A DNA stretch of 64,000 bases from Roseomonas haemaphysalidis. GTDB taxonomy: Bacteria > Pseudomonadota > Alphaproteobacteria > Acetobacterales > Acetobacteraceae. The stretch is from NCBI RefSeq assembly GCF_017355405.1, contig NZ_CP061177.1, positions 62,001 to 126,000 on the forward strand, in the 5' to 3' direction. Shown piece by piece: positions 37,754-49,326 of the stretch. A program made the position numbers and the translations under genes. The notes under the pieces are model-generated. The model did no database searches and was not told where the DNA came from. It saw only the letters and a list, made by a program, of their open reading frames with translations. Position 1 is the stretch's first letter, and each line of letters begins with the position of its first letter.

Positions 37754-37784
37754 AAAAAAGGCCGGGGGATCGCTCCCCCGGCCT
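37754..37784 (-). terminator. rho-independent terminator of pckA
   Basis: On the minus strand a strong hairpin (AGGCCGGGGGA with TCCCCCGGCCT, loop GCGA) is followed by TTTTTT (complement of 37754-37759). It lies 20 bases beyond the pckA stop. Confidence 0.85.
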
Positions 37785-37804
37785 GATCACGAGCCGCGCG
37801 AAGC

Positions 37805-39409
<1,605 letters not shown>

Positions 39410-39567
39410 AAGGCGGAACTCTCCGTCAGGCGCTTATCCTCCGGCGCGGGGCGCGCGGGGCAGTAGCCACAGGGTTGAGCCCGCTCCATCTCTCACCTGG
39501 ACGGGTTCGGCGCGGACGCTAACGGTTCGTCCATGGCTGCGTCAATGTAAGTGTTGTGGTCATATTG

Positions 39568-39591
39568 TACGATGACTTTCATACGATGAAA
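39568..39591. promoter_or_regulatory. possible operator in the pckA-chvI divergent region
   Basis: Direct repeats TACGATGA at 39568-39575 and 39582-39589, starting 14 bases apart, overlap an inverted repeat TTTCAT-ACG-ATGAAA at 39577-39591. The site is in a short A+T-rich stretch in an otherwise G+C-rich gap. A binding site for a regulator of pckA or chvI is inferred only. Confidence 0.3.
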
Positions 39592-39602
39592 CACGGCGGC
39601 CG

Positions 39603-39808
39603 ACCGGCAGGCCGCGGAAGAAATGCCCCCAACCTCATCTTCTTTCTGACTTATTTCTGCTTTTCGGAGAGGCGCGGGGGTAACTTGCGGCAGCCGCGGC
39701 CGCGCGAATCCGCCGGCCCGGCCCCGGGGCACGACCGCGCCGGCCGCGAAAGCGCGGGGAGGCCGAAAAAAGAAGGTCACCGGAAAATTCTTTCCCCGAC
39801 CTTTTCCG
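39603..39808. repeat. degenerate paired palindromic element, family B copy 6
   Basis: The left arm keeps only the GAAGAAATGCCCCC and ATCTTCTTTCTG parts (39617-39648) without a clear palindrome; the right arm GAAAAAAGAAGGTCACCGGAAAATTCTTTCCCCG then ACCTTTTCC is intact (39764-39809). It is the main content of the 489-base pckA-chvI gap; no gene is visible there. Confidence 0.55.
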
Positions 39809-39898
39809 CCCTCGCCCGTTAGGCGATACGCCCGGCCCGCCTTGCGCCACAATCGGCCGCTAGACCCGTCGCCGGAAGACCAATTCGGGAGTTCGCCC

Positions 39899-40600
39899 AT
39901 GCCCGCCACCATCGCGCTCGTCGACGACGACCGGAACATCCTCACCTCCGTGTCCATGACGCTGGAAGCGGAAGGCTTCCAGGTGCGCACCTACACCGAT
40001 GGCGAAAGCGCGTTGCAGGGGCTGCTGGCGCGGCCGGTCGACCTCGCGGTGCTGGACATCAAGATGCCGCGCATGGATGGCATGGAGCTGCTGCAGAAGC
40101 TGCGCCAGCGCTCCTCCCTGCCGGTGATCTTCCTGACCAGCAAGGACGAGGAGCTGGACCAGCTCATGGGCCTGCGGCTCGGCGCCGATGACTACATCAC
40201 CAAGCCGTTTTCCCAGCGCCTGCTGCTGGAGCGCATCCGCGCCCTGCTGCGCCGCAACGAGGCCGGCCGCGCCGAGGGGTCGGGCGCCCCGCCCACCGGC
40301 GTCATCTCACGCGGCGACCTGGTGCTGGACGAGACCAAGCACACCTGCACCTGGAAGGGCGAGCAGGTGCAGCTGACGGTCACCGAGTTCCTGCTGGTCA
40401 AGGCGCTGGCCCAGCGCCCCGGCATGGTCAAGAACCGCGACCAGCTGATCGACAGCGCCTATGGCGAGAACATCTATGTCGACGACCGCACCATCGACAG
40501 CCACGTCAAGCGCGTGCGCAAGAAGTTCCGCCAGGTGGACGACGACTTCAACATGATCGAGACGCTCTACGGCATCGGCTACCGCTACAAGGAAGCCTGA
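39899..40600 (+). CDS. chvI: OmpR-family response regulator ChvI
   Basis: A 233-residue regulator: receiver domain (residues 1-120) with phospho-acceptor Asp53 in [11 protein letters not shown], acidic Asp9-Asp11, Lys in YITKPF; then a winged-helix DNA-binding domain with the [16 protein letters not shown] recognition part. It is the partner of the sensor ChvG directly downstream and lies opposite pckA, the synteny of ChvI in Agrobacterium and Sinorhizobium (ExoS/ChvI), which controls envelope and acid responses. ATG 39899 is chosen; ATG 39842 would extend it. Confidence 0.93.
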   Translation: MPATIALVDDDRNILTSVSMTLEAEGFQVRTYTDGESALQGLLARPVDLAVLDIKMPRMDGMELLQKLRQRSSLPVIFLTSKDEELDQLMGLRLGADDYITKPFSQRLLLERIRALLRRNEAGRAEGSGAPPTGVISRGDLVLDETKHTCTWKGEQVQLTVTEFLLVKALAQRPGMVKNRDQLIDSAYGENIYVDDRTIDSHVKRVRKKFRQVDDDFNMIETLYGIGYRYKEA

Positions 40601-40607
40601 CCTCCCC

Positions 40608-42293
40608 ATGCCCGACGCCAGCGGTCCCGTCGTGCTGCCACCGCTCCGCGTGACGCGGGAGCGCAAACGCGTGTCGCCGCTGCTGCGGCGCATCCTGCTG
40701 GTCAACATGGTGGCACCGGCGTTGCTGGCGGCCTCGCTGCTGTATCTCGACCAGTACCAGACCGGGCTGCTGGCCGCCGAGGTGGAAAGCCTGCGCACCC
40801 AGGCGCGCATCTATGCCGCCGGCATCGCGGAAGCCGCCGTACGGCTGCAGGACGACCGCGCCGTGCTGGTGCCCGACACCGCGCGCCCGCTGCTGCGCCG
40901 GCTGGTGGAACCCTCGGCCAACACGCAGGCCAAGCTGTTCGACACCTCCGGCCTGCTGGTGGCCGACAGCCGGGTGCGCGAGGGCCAGGGCGGCGCCATC
41001 GTCACCGAGCCGCTGACGCCGCCGGAGCAGCGCGGGCTGGTGGCCGGCGGCGTCGGCCGCTTCTACGACCGGCTGCTGACCATCCTGCCCCGCTCGCTGT
41101 TCGGCGCCCGGCGCGGCGACGACATCTACGTGGACGTGCAGCCCGACGCGCCGTCCTTCGACTGGCAGCCCGAGCTGGGGCCGGACCGGCGGGAAGAGCT
41201 GCGCATCGCGCTGGAAGGCGGGGTGCGCCCGTATATCCGCCGCACGCGGGAAGGCCGGCTGCTGGTTTCGGTGGCCGAGCCCGCGCGGCGCGGCAGCCAA
41301 AGCGTCGGCATCGTGCTGCTGACGCGGGAAGCCAGGCAGGTGGACCAGCGGCTGCTGGAAATCCGCACCTCCGTGCTGGGGCTGTTCATCCTGGCGCTGC
41401 TGATGACGGTGGCGACCTCGCTGTACCTGTCGCGCACCATCGCCTCGCCCATCCTGGCGCTGGCCGGCGCCGCGGCGGCCATGCGGCAGGGCAAGGGCCG
41501 CGCCGGCTCCGTGCCCCCCGCCCTGCTGGCGCGCTCGGACGAGATCGGCGTGCTGGCGCGCGACCTGCAGTCCTCGGCCACCGCCTTGTGGGCGCGCATC
41601 GACCAGAACGAGCGTTTCGCGGCGGACGTGGCGCATGAGCTGCGCAACCCGCTGACCAGCGTGCGCTCGGCGCTGGAAACCCTGCTGCGCGTGGAAAAGC
41701 CCGACCAGCAGAAGCGCCTGCTGTCCATCATCGCGCAGGACGCGGTGCGGATGGACCGGCTGATCGGCGACATTTCGGACAGTTCGCGCGTCGATGCCGA
41801 GTTGTCGCGCACCGTGTCGGAGCCTGTGGACGTGGCGCCCATCCTGTCCGCGCTGGTGGAGCTGCACAACACCACCCGCGACGAGGACGAGGACCCGGTG
41901 ATGGAGCTGGACGCCGCCCCCGTGCCGCTGGTGGTGCGCGGCGTGGAAGGCCGGCTGGTGCAGGTGTTCCGCAACCTGTTGGGCAACGCGGTGTCCTTTT
42001 CGCCGCCGCTCGGCACCGTGTGGCTGCGCGCGCGGCAAACCGGGGCGATGATGGAGTTCACCGTCGAGGACCAGGGCCCCGGCATCCCCGAAGCCAAGCT
42101 GGAAGGCATCTTCGACCGCTTCTACACCGAGCGCCCCACCGCCGAGCAGTTCGGCCAGCATTCCGGCCTGGGCCTGTCGATCAGCCGGCAGATCGTGGAA
42201 GGCCTCGGCGGGCGCATCAGCGCGGAGAACCGGCGGGACGAAGGCGGCAAGGTGGTGGGCGCGCGCTTCGTGGTGCGGCTGCCCGTCGGCTGA
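40608..42293 (+). CDS. chvG: sensor histidine kinase ChvG
   Basis: A 561-residue kinase: N-terminal span (about 25-45), periplasmic sensor region (about 46-245), second span (about 250-275), HAMP linker, HisKA with AADVAHELRNPLTSVRSALE (phospho-His near 345) and an HATPase domain with DQGPGIPEAKLEGIFDRFY and SGLGLSISRQIVEGL. It is 7 bases after chvI. In other alphaproteobacteria ExoR inhibits ChvG; no exoR gene is here. Confidence 0.93.
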   Translation: MPDASGPVVLPPLRVTRERKRVSPLLRRILLVNMVAPALLAASLLYLDQYQTGLLAAEVESLRTQARIYAAGIAEAAVRLQDDRAVLVPDTARPLLRRLVEPSANTQAKLFDTSGLLVADSRVREGQGGAIVTEPLTPPEQRGLVAGGVGRFYDRLLTILPRSLFGARRGDDIYVDVQPDAPSFDWQPELGPDRREELRIALEGGVRPYIRRTREGRLLVSVAEPARRGSQSVGIVLLTREARQVDQRLLEIRTSVLGLFILALLMTVATSLYLSRTIASPILALAGAAAAMRQGKGRAGSVPPALLARSDEIGVLARDLQSSATALWARIDQNERFAADVAHELRNPLTSVRSALETLLRVEKPDQQKRLLSIIAQDAVRMDRLIGDISDSSRVDAELSRTVSEPVDVAPILSALVELHNTTRDEDEDPVMELDAAPVPLVVRGVEGRLVQVFRNLLGNAVSFSPPLGTVWLRARQTGAMMEFTVEDQGPGIPEAKLEGIFDRFYTERPTAEQFGQHSGLGLSISRQIVEGLGGRISAENRRDEGGKVVGARFVVRLPVG

Positions 42294-42321
42294 CAAGGCG
42301 CACCGGCGTTTCTCCGGCACG

Positions 42322-42371
42322 GACAGAAAGACGATGGAGGGTCCGGGGAAATTCTTTTTCCCGGCCCTGTC
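42322..42371. repeat. family B single arm
   Basis: A single right-type arm (CAGAAAGACGATGGAGGGTCCGGGGAAATTCTTTTTCCCGG, GCCCTGTC) lies between the chvG stop and the next terminator. No matching left arm is found. Confidence 0.5.
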
Positions 42372-42380
42372 TGCCCCCAA

Positions 42381-42416
42381 AAGAAAAGAGCCGGCCCTGA
42401 AACAGGACCGGCTCTT
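42381..42416 (-). terminator. intrinsic terminator for the small secreted protein gene
   Basis: On the minus strand AAGAGCCGG...CCGGCTCTT with one internal mismatch closes a TTT loop and is followed by TTCTTTT. It lies 35 bases past the stop of the leftward gene and may also work for chvG. Confidence 0.75.
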
Positions 42417-42450
42417 CATCATCGGCTGTGCGAGGGGGATCGCGGAGGGA

Positions 42451-42756
42451 TCAGCCGTTGGGCTCGGGGTAGGCGTTCTGGGTCGGCTGGTAGGCGATCT
42501 TGCCGGACTCGCCGGTGCCGACGGCCGTGGGCAGCCAGCCGCGCTGGGCGGGAGCGCCCTGGGCGTGCAGGTAGCGGGCGCTTTCGCCGCTACCGATCAC
42601 GGTCACGGGCCCACCGCCCAGGATGTTGCCACCGTCGTTGGAGTAATCGACGGCGAAGTTCTCGCCGGTGCCAAGCACCCGCAGCGGCTCCTGCGCCATG
42701 GCGGCACCAGAAAGGCCGGTCACGAGCAGGGCGGAAAGAATAACCTTGCGAAGCAT
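42451..42756 (-). CDS. small exported protein with three G-T/S-G-E repeats
   Basis: A 101-residue protein with a signal peptide (residues 1-21, ending AMAQ). The mature part contains three related units: VLGTGENFAVDY, VIGSGESARYLH and AVGTGESGKIAY. Each has a G-T/S-G-E-x core preceded by a hydrophobic pair and followed by a Tyr within six residues. I do not recognise a family. It has its own terminator and an AAGGA ribosome site upstream, so it appears to be a monocistronic, expressed gene. Confidence 0.7.
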   Translation of the reverse strand: MLRKVILSALLVTGLSGAAMAQEPLRVLGTGENFAVDYSNDGGNILGGGPVTVIGSGESARYLHAQGAPAQRGWLPTAVGTGESGKIAYQPTQNAYPEPNG

Positions 42757-42972
42757 TTTGGATTGTCCTTGATAGTCAAGGGCGGCAACTCTGTCGCTCT
42801 TCTTGAGGCGCTAGATGCGCCGCCGGCGGCACCGTTTCCAATCGCACCGGACAATGCCGGGTATTCGCGCGGCGAATGACGTTTCCATGACACGTTCGCG
42901 AGAGTCCCCTTGCAGCCACGTTCTGGCTTGCCGCGCATTTCCGCGCGGTCCGATCCGCGCTAGCCTGCAGCC

Positions 42973-44160
42973 ATGCAGGGCAAGCGCGTTCTTCTGATCG
43001 TTTCCGGCAGCGTTTCGGCCTTCAAGGCGCTGGAGCTGACCCGGCTGCTGAAGCGCGCCGGCGCGCGGGTGACCCCGGTGCTGACCGCCGGCGGCGCGCG
43101 CTTCGTCACGCCGCACGCGCTGCAGGCCATTGCCGGCGAGGCGGTGCACGAGGACCTGTGGTCGCTGAGCGGCGAGGCGGATGTCGGCCACATCCGGCTG
43201 GCGCGGCTGCCCGACCTGGTGGTGGTTGCCCCGGCCTCGGCCGACTTCCTGGCCAAGATGGCGCAGGGCCGCGCGGACGACCTGGCCACCACGCTGCTGC
43301 TGGCCACCGACAAGCCCGTGCTGGTGGCGCCGGCCATGAACTGGGCCATGTGGGCGCATTCCGCGACGCGCGCCAACATGGCCGTGCTGGCCGCGCGCGG
43401 CGTGCGGGTGATCGGCCCCAACGAGGGCGCCATGGCGGAGGCGGAAACCGGCCCCGGCCGCCTGGCGGAACCGGCCGAGATGTTCGCGGCCATCGCGCGG
43501 CTGCTGGACGGGCCGCGGCCGCTGGCCGGGCGGCACGTGCTGGTGACCTCCGGCCCGACGCACGAGCCGATCGACCCGGTGCGCTTTATCGCCAACCGCT
43601 CCAGCGGCCGGCAGGGCCATGCCATCGCGGGCGCGCTGGCGGCGCTGGGCGCGCGGGTGACGCTGGTGTCCGGCCCCGTGGCGGTGCCGGACCCGGCTGG
43701 CGTGGCCGTGGTGCGGGTGGAAACGGCGAGGCAGATGCTGGTGGCCTGCGAGGCCGCCTTGCCGGCGGATGCGGCGGTCTGCGCCGCCGCCGTGGCCGAC
43801 TGGCGCACGGCGCGCGAGGCCGGGCAGAAGATGAAGAAGGTGCCGGGCGAGGCGCCGCCGCCGCTGGAGCTGGCCTTGAACCCGGACATCCTGGCGCTGC
43901 TGTCGGCGCATGCGGCGCGCCCGCCGCTGGTGGTGGGCTTCGCGGCCGAAACGGAGAACGTGGTGGAGAACGCGGTGGCCAAGCGCGCGCGCAAGGGCTG
44001 CGACTGGATCGTGGCCAACGACGTGTCGGGCGACGTGATGGGCGGCGCGGAGAACGCGGTGCACCTGGTGTCCGCCGCGGGCGTCGAGGACTGGCCCCGC
44101 ATGCCCAAGGAACAGGTGGCCGCCCGGCTGGCGGCCCGCGTGGCGGAGCACTTCGCATGA
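42973..44160 (+). CDS. coaBC: phosphopantothenoylcysteine decarboxylase / synthetase
   Basis: CoaBC joins phosphopantothenate and cysteine (CTP-dependent CoaB, C-terminal half) and decarboxylates the product (FMN-dependent CoaC, N-terminal half) in coenzyme A synthesis. The 395 residues show [13 protein letters not shown] [10 protein letters not shown], the APAMNWAMW active-site block of CoaC, and [24 protein letters not shown] of CoaB, then KMKKVPG. It overlaps dut by ATGA, as in many alphaproteobacteria. Confidence 0.95.
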   Translation: MQGKRVLLIVSGSVSAFKALELTRLLKRAGARVTPVLTAGGARFVTPHALQAIAGEAVHEDLWSLSGEADVGHIRLARLPDLVVVAPASADFLAKMAQGRADDLATTLLLATDKPVLVAPAMNWAMWAHSATRANMAVLAARGVRVIGPNEGAMAEAETGPGRLAEPAEMFAAIARLLDGPRPLAGRHVLVTSGPTHEPIDPVRFIANRSSGRQGHAIAGALAALGARVTLVSGPVAVPDPAGVAVVRVETARQMLVACEAALPADAAVCAAAVADWRTAREAGQKMKKVPGEAPPPLELALNPDILALLSAHAARPPLVVGFAAETENVVENAVAKRARKGCDWIVANDVSGDVMGGAENAVHLVSAAGVEDWPRMPKEQVAARLAARVAEHFA

Positions 44161-44603
44161 GCCCTGTTATCGCCGTCCGGCGCCTGCCGCATGCCGAGGG
44201 CCTGCCCCTGCCCGCCTATGCCACCCCCGGCGCCGCCGGCTTCGACCTGCTGGCGGCGGTACTTGAGCCGCTGGTGATCCCGCCCGGTGGCCGCGCGCTG
44301 GTGCCGACCGGGCTGCAGATGGCGTTGCCCGAGGGCTACGAGCTGCAGATCCGCCCGCGCTCCGGCCTCGCGCTCAAGCACGGCATCACCCTGCCCAACA
44401 GCCCCGGCACCATCGACGAGGATTACCGGGGCGAGGTGGGGGTGATCGTGCTCAACACCGGAACCGCGCCCTTCACGGTGGAGCGCGGCGCGCGCATCGC
44501 GCAGGGCGTGCTGGCGCCCGTGGTGCGCGGCGGCTGGGCGGAGGTGGACACGCTGCCTGAGACGGCGCGCGGCGGCGGCGGGTTCGGCTCCACCGGCGGC
44601 TGA
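44157..44603 (+). CDS. dut: dUTP diphosphatase
   Basis: Dut hydrolyses dUTP to dUMP, keeping uracil out of DNA and providing the dTMP precursor. The 148 residues carry the five trimeric dUTPase motifs: [35 protein letters not shown] and GGGGFGSTG. The ATG overlaps the coaBC stop. Confidence 0.97.
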   Translation: MSPVIAVRRLPHAEGLPLPAYATPGAAGFDLLAAVLEPLVIPPGGRALVPTGLQMALPEGYELQIRPRSGLALKHGITLPNSPGTIDEDYRGEVGVIVLNTGTAPFTVERGARIAQGVLAPVVRGGWAEVDTLPETARGGGGFGSTGG

Positions 44604-44693
44604 CGGGCCGGTCGTTCCGCTCGCGCATTCTCGACTGCGCTTCCGGCGCGGCGCGTGGCAGCATGGCCACGCTTCAGCAAGGGGGAGGCCGCC

Positions 44694-44870
44694 ATGTACT
44701 TCACGATCTTCCAGCGGGCGGACGGCCAGTGGCAATGGAACCTCAAGGCCGCCAACCATGAGATCATCGCCCAGGGCGAAAGCTACAAGAACAAGTCCGA
44801 CTGCCTGAACTGCATCAGCCTGGTGCGGGCGGCGGATGACGCCACCCCCATCAAGGAACGCGCCGCCTAG
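44694..44870 (+). CDS. YegP-like DUF1508 protein
   Basis: A 58-residue protein consisting of one DUF1508 (YegP) repeat: [27 protein letters not shown] and [14 protein letters not shown]. It is a small beta-beta-beta-alpha fold of unknown function. ATG 44694 has GGGGGAGG upstream. Its last bases overlap the end of the convergent aroC gene. Confidence 0.85.
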   Translation: MYFTIFQRADGQWQWNLKAANHEIIAQGESYKNKSDCLNCISLVRAADDATPIKERAA

Positions 44871-45973
44871 TTGCGCGGCAGCCGGGCCACCGTGGGGGCG
44901 TCCGGGTTCTGCGCCCGGTGGCGCAGCAGGTGGTCGGCCAGCACGCAGCTCAGCATCGCCTCGCCCACCGGCACGGCGCGCAGGCCGACGCAGGGGTCGT
45001 GGCGGCCGCGGGTCAGCACGTCCGCGTCCTCGCCCTGGCGGTTGACGGACTGGCGCGGCGTCAGGATGGACGAGGTGGGCTTGACCACGAAGCGCGCCAC
45101 CACCGGCTGGCCGGTGGAAATGCCGCCCAGGATGCCGCCCGCGTGGTTGGACAGGAACTCCACCGTGCCATCCGCGCGCATGCGCATCTGGTCGGCGTTC
45201 TCCTCGCCCGTCAGGGCGGCGCTGGCGAAGCCGTCGCCGATCTCGACCGCCTTGACGGCGTTGATGCCCATCAAGGCGCCGGCGATCTCGGCGTCCAGCT
45301 TGGCGTAGAGGGGCGCGCCCAGGCCTGCGGGCACGCCCTCGGCCACCACCTCGATCACGGCGCCCAGGCTGCTGCCGGCCTTGCGGGCGGCGGACAGCAT
45401 CTCCTCCCACCGCAGAACGGCGGCGGGGTCCGGGCAGAAGAAGGGGTTGCGCTCCACCTCCGCCCAGTCGAAGGCCGCGCGGTCGATGCGGTCGGCGCCC
45501 ATCTGCACCAAGGCGCCGCGCACCCGCACCCCGCCGCCCAGCACCCTGGCCGCGATGGCGCCGGCCGCCACGCGGATGGCCGTCTCGCGCGCGCTGGAAC
45601 GCCCGCCGCCGCGGTAGTCCCGCACCCCGTATTTCAGGTGGTAGGCGAGGTCGGCGTGGCCGGGGCGGAAGGTCTGGGCGATGTCGCCGTAGTCGCGCGA
45701 GCGCTGGTCCTGGTTGTCGATCACGAAGGCGATGGGCGTGCCGGTGGTCAGGCCCTCGAACACACCGGACAGGATGCGCACCTGGTCCGGCTCCTGCCGC
45801 TGGGTCACGTATTTGGACTGGCCGGGGCGGCGGCGGTCCAGCGCGGGCTGGATGTCGGCCTCGGACAGCTGCAGGCCCGGCGGGCAGCCATCGACCACGC
45901 CGCCGATCGCCGGCCCGTGGCTTTCGCCCCAGGAGGTGACGCGGAACAGATGGCCGAAGCTGTTGTGGGACAT
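44867..45973 (-). CDS. aroC: chorismate synthase
   Basis: AroC makes chorismate from EPSP with reduced FMN, the last step of the shikimate pathway. The 368 residues include the N-terminal [17 protein letters not shown] signature, [29 protein letters not shown] and the C-terminal [18 protein letters not shown] 45973 is the expected start. The gene reads towards the YegP-like gene. Confidence 0.97.
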   Translation of the reverse strand: MSHNSFGHLFRVTSWGESHGPAIGGVVDGCPPGLQLSEADIQPALDRRRPGQSKYVTQRQEPDQVRILSGVFEGLTTGTPIAFVIDNQDQRSRDYGDIAQTFRPGHADLAYHLKYGVRDYRGGGRSSARETAIRVAAGAIAARVLGGGVRVRGALVQMGADRIDRAAFDWAEVERNPFFCPDPAAVLRWEEMLSAARKAGSSLGAVIEVVAEGVPAGLGAPLYAKLDAEIAGALMGINAVKAVEIGDGFASAALTGEENADQMRMRADGTVEFLSNHAGGILGGISTGQPVVARFVVKPTSSILTPRQSVNRQGEDADVLTRGRHDPCVGLRAVPVGEAMLSCVLADHLLRHRAQNPDAPTVARLPRN

Positions 45974-46068
45974 GGAACTCCGCCGGACAGAAGCTGGAAC
46001 TGGGGACAGGCTTATGCGCGATGCGGGGCGGGGGGGCCAGAGGCGGGGGGTGGTTCGGGGCTCGTGGC

Positions 46069-46276
46069 CCTTGAGGGGGCGCTGCCCCCTCAAACTCCCC
46101 TGGCAGGGGATTGAATCCCCTGCACCCCCGGCTGTTTCAGCGCCTGGATACCACGGTTTTCCTTTTTTAAGTTTTATAACAGTAATTTATGGTCCTTGAG
46201 GCCATCGAATAAACGGGGGTCCAGGGGATTTAATCCCCTGGCGGGGAGAGTGTGAGAGGGGCGGAGCCCCTTTCAC
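46069..46276. repeat. palindromic repeat module, family A copy 2
   Basis: The 386-base gap between aroC and yejA contains this element: hairpin TTGAGGGGGCGCTGCCCCCTCAA, palindrome GCAGGGGATTGAATCCCCTGC, an A+T-rich spacer of about 90 bases, then GGGGGTCCAGGGGATTTAATCCCCTGG and AGGGGCGGAGCCCCT. The flanks match copy 1 (1794-2013) nearly base for base while the spacers differ. Confidence 0.8.
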
Positions 46277-46359
46277 GAACCGCAGGTGTCCCCGTCCCGG
46301 CACAAGCGGTTACGCGCGGATGGTTGTCCTCCGGCGCCGGAAGCCACATCCTGTGGCCC

Positions 46360-48234
46360 ATGCGCCGACGCCATCTCCTTGCTTCCGGTCTTTTTCTCGC
46401 CAGCGGCGCCGCCCGGGCCCAGGCCCCGGCGGCCCCTGCCGCAGCCGCACCGCCGCCCGCCGGCGAGGCGCGCAGCGTGCACGCCCTGTCCTTGCTGGGG
46501 GAGCCGGGGCTGCCGGCGGACTTCCCGCACTGGCCCTGGGTGAACCCGTCCGCGCCCAAGGGGGGCGAGCTGGTGCGCCCGGCGGTGGGCAGCTTCGACA
46601 GCCTCAACCCCTACATCCTGCGCGGCACCCAGGCGGCCGGGCTGCTGCAGGTCTTCGACACGCTGCTGGCGTCCAGCCTGGACGAGGCGAGCACGGAATA
46701 CGCCCACCTCGCATCCGGCATCGAGCTGCCGGCGGACCGGCGCGGCATCACCTTCCTGATCCATGAGCGCGCCCGCTGGCATGACGGCAAGCCCGTCACG
46801 GCGGCGGACGCGGCCTGGACCTTCAACACGCTGCGCGAAAAGGGCCACCCCTTCTACCGCGCCTATTGGGGGGACGTGACGGAGGTGGTGGCGGAGGATG
46901 CGCGCCGCCTGACCTTCCGCTTCAAGGACGACAAGAACCGCGAGCTGGGGCTGATCCTGGGCCAGATGCCGGTGCTGCCGCAGCATGCCTGGGAAGGGCG
47001 GGACTTCGCGCAGCCCTCGCTGGATCTGCCGCTGGGCTCCGGCCCCTACAAGGTGGAGCGGATCGAGGCGGGGCGCAGCATCACCTATCGCCGCGTGGCC
47101 GACTACTGGGGGCGTGACCTGCCGACCGTGAAGGGCACCGCCAACTTCGACACCATCCGCTTCGAGTATTTCCGCGACACCGCCGTGCTGTTCGAGGCCT
47201 TCAAGGCCGGGCAGGTGGATGTGCGGCAGGAGAACATCGCCCGCCTTTGGGCCACCGGCTACGACTTCCCCGCCTTCCGCCAGGGCCAGGTGAAGCGGCA
47301 GGAGATCCCGAACGAGGTGCCCACCGGCATGCAGGGCTTCGCCATGAACCTGCGCCGCCCGATGTTCCAGGACCGCCGGGTGCGCGAGGCGCTGGGGCTG
47401 ATGTTCGACTTCGAGTGGATGAACGCCAACCTGTTCTACGGCAGCTACAAGCGCACCACCTCCTACTTCTCCAATTCCGAGCTGGCGTCCTCCGGCCTGC
47501 CGTCGGAAGGCGAGCTGCTGATCCTGTCCGCCTTCCGTGGCCGGGTGCCGGAGGAGCTGTTCACCAGCGAATACCGCGTGCCCGTCTCGGACGGCTCCAA
47601 CACCAACCGCGAGGCGGCGCGCCGTGCGCTGGCGCTGCTCCAGGCCGCCGGCTGGACGGTGCGCGACCGCAAGCTGGTCAACGCGCAGAACCAGCCCTTC
47701 GCCTTTGAGATGCTGCTGAGCGACGCGACCTACGAGCGCATCGCCCTGCCCTACGTGCAGTCGCTCGCCCGGCTGGGCATCGAGGCGCGGGTGCGCACGG
47801 TGGACCCGGCGCAGTACCAGAAGCGGATGGACGAGTTCGACTATGACATGACGGTGGCGCTGTTCCCGCAAAGCCTGTCCCCCGGCAACGAGCAGCGCGA
47901 CTTCTTTTCCAGCGACAAGGCCAGGGAGCCGGGCAGCCGCAACGTCATCGGCATCAGCGACCCGGTGGTGGACGCGCTGGTGGAGCTCGTGATCGCGGCA
48001 CCCGACCGGCAGGCGCTGATCGACCGCTGCCGGGCGCTGGACCGCGTGCTGCTGTGGGGCTTCTACGTGGTGCCGCAATGGCACCTCAGCGCCTTCCGCA
48101 TCGCGTGGTGGGACAAGTTCGGCAAGCCTGAGCGCAACCCGCGCTACGCGCTGGACCTGGCGAGCTGGTGGGTGGAGCCCGCCCGGGAACGCGCCCTGCC
48201 GCCCAAGCCCGCCGCCCCGGCTGCCACGCCGTAA
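46360..48234 (+). CDS. yejA: peptide ABC importer solute-binding protein YejA
   Basis: A 624-residue family 5 solute-binding protein of the YejA type. It has an RRRHLLASG Tat-like signal, then HALSLLGEPGLPADFPHWPWVNPSAPKGGELV, typical of YejA, and the later blocks GTGKPV-like WHDGKPVTAADAAWTFNTL and GMQGFAMNLRRPMFQDRRVREAL. YejABEF imports peptides and peptide antibiotics such as microcin C. It is immediately followed by yejB with no gap. ATG 46360 is chosen. Confidence 0.93.
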   Translation: MRRRHLLASGLFLASGAARAQAPAAPAAAAPPPAGEARSVHALSLLGEPGLPADFPHWPWVNPSAPKGGELVRPAVGSFDSLNPYILRGTQAAGLLQVFDTLLASSLDEASTEYAHLASGIELPADRRGITFLIHERARWHDGKPVTAADAAWTFNTLREKGHPFYRAYWGDVTEVVAEDARRLTFRFKDDKNRELGLILGQMPVLPQHAWEGRDFAQPSLDLPLGSGPYKVERIEAGRSITYRRVADYWGRDLPTVKGTANFDTIRFEYFRDTAVLFEAFKAGQVDVRQENIARLWATGYDFPAFRQGQVKRQEIPNEVPTGMQGFAMNLRRPMFQDRRVREALGLMFDFEWMNANLFYGSYKRTTSYFSNSELASSGLPSEGELLILSAFRGRVPEELFTSEYRVPVSDGSNTNREAARRALALLQAAGWTVRDRKLVNAQNQPFAFEMLLSDATYERIALPYVQSLARLGIEARVRTVDPAQYQKRMDEFDYDMTVALFPQSLSPGNEQRDFFSSDKAREPGSRNVIGISDPVVDALVELVIAAPDRQALIDRCRALDRVLLWGFYVVPQWHLSAFRIAWWDKFGKPERNPRYALDLASWWVEPARERALPPKPAAPAATP

Positions 48235-49326
48235 GTGGGAGCCTATCTTCTTCGCCGGCTGGCGCTGCTGGTGCCGACGCTGTTCGGCATCATCCTGATC
48301 AACTTCGCGATCGTGCAGTTCGCACCCGGCGGGCCGGTGGAGCAGATGCTGGCCGAGCTGCGCGGCCAGGGTGCCACGCTCGGCCGGCTGACTGGCGAGG
48401 GCGGCGGCGAGGCGCGCACCGCCCCCGGCGGCGGCGGCGAGAGCAGCGCCTATCGCGGCGCGCGCGGGCTGGACCCGGCGGTGGTGGCGGAGATCGAGCG
48501 CACCTTCGGCTTCGACAAGCCCGCCCATGTCCGTTTCTTCGAGATGATGAAGGGCTACCTCACCTTCGACTTCGGACGCAGCCTGTTCCAGGGCCGCCCC
48601 GTGATCGACCTGTTGCGCGAGAAGCTGCCGGTTTCCATCAGCCTCGGCCTGTGGTCCACGCTGCTGATCTACCTCGTTTCCATTCCGCTCGGCATCATGA
48701 AGGCGGTGCGGGACGGCACGCGCTTCGACTTCTGGACCTCGGCCGCCGTGCTGGTGGGCTACGCCATCCCGGGCTTCCTGTTCGCTATCCTGCTGGTGGT
48801 TCTGTTCGCCGGCGGGTCGTTCCTGCAGGTCTTTCCGCTGCGCGGCCTGCTCAGCTCGGGCGCCGAGGCCTGGCCCTTCTGGCAGCGCGCGGCGGACTAC
48901 GCCTGGCACATGGTGCTGCCCATCACCGCGCTGGTGATCGGCGGCTTCGCCAGCCTCACCATGCTGACCAAGAACAGCTTCATGGACGAGATCGGCAAGC
49001 AGTACGTCCTGTCGGCCCGCGCCAAGGGCGCCGGCGAGAACCGCGTGCTCTACGGCCACGTGTTCCGCAACGCCATGCTGCTGATCATCGCGGGCTTTCC
49101 CGCCGCCTTTATCGGCATCCTGTTCACCGGCGCGCTGCTGGTGGAGATCGTCTTCTCGCTGGACGGCCTCGGGCTGCTGGGCTTCGAGAGTGCCATCCGC
49201 CGCGACTACCCGGTGATGTTCGGCACGCTCTACCTGTTCACCCTGCTCGGCCTCGTGATGCAGATCGTGGGCGATGTCACCTACACCCTGATCGACCCGC
49301 GCATCGACTTCGAGGCCCGCCGGTGA
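48235..49326 (+). CDS. yejB: ABC importer permease YejB
   Basis: A 363-residue inner-membrane permease with six hydrophobic segments and an EAA-type loop ([23 protein letters not shown]). The start is GTG 48235, directly behind the TAA of yejA. The long periplasmic loop with [17 protein letters not shown] is typical of YejB. Its TGA overlaps the GTG of yejE. Together with YejE it forms the translocation pore. Confidence 0.95.
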   Translation: MGAYLLRRLALLVPTLFGIILINFAIVQFAPGGPVEQMLAELRGQGATLGRLTGEGGGEARTAPGGGGESSAYRGARGLDPAVVAEIERTFGFDKPAHVRFFEMMKGYLTFDFGRSLFQGRPVIDLLREKLPVSISLGLWSTLLIYLVSIPLGIMKAVRDGTRFDFWTSAAVLVGYAIPGFLFAILLVVLFAGGSFLQVFPLRGLLSSGAEAWPFWQRAADYAWHMVLPITALVIGGFASLTMLTKNSFMDEIGKQYVLSARAKGAGENRVLYGHVFRNAMLLIIAGFPAAFIGILFTGALLVEIVFSLDGLGLLGFESAIRRDYPVMFGTLYLFTLLGLVMQIVGDVTYTLIDPRIDFEARR

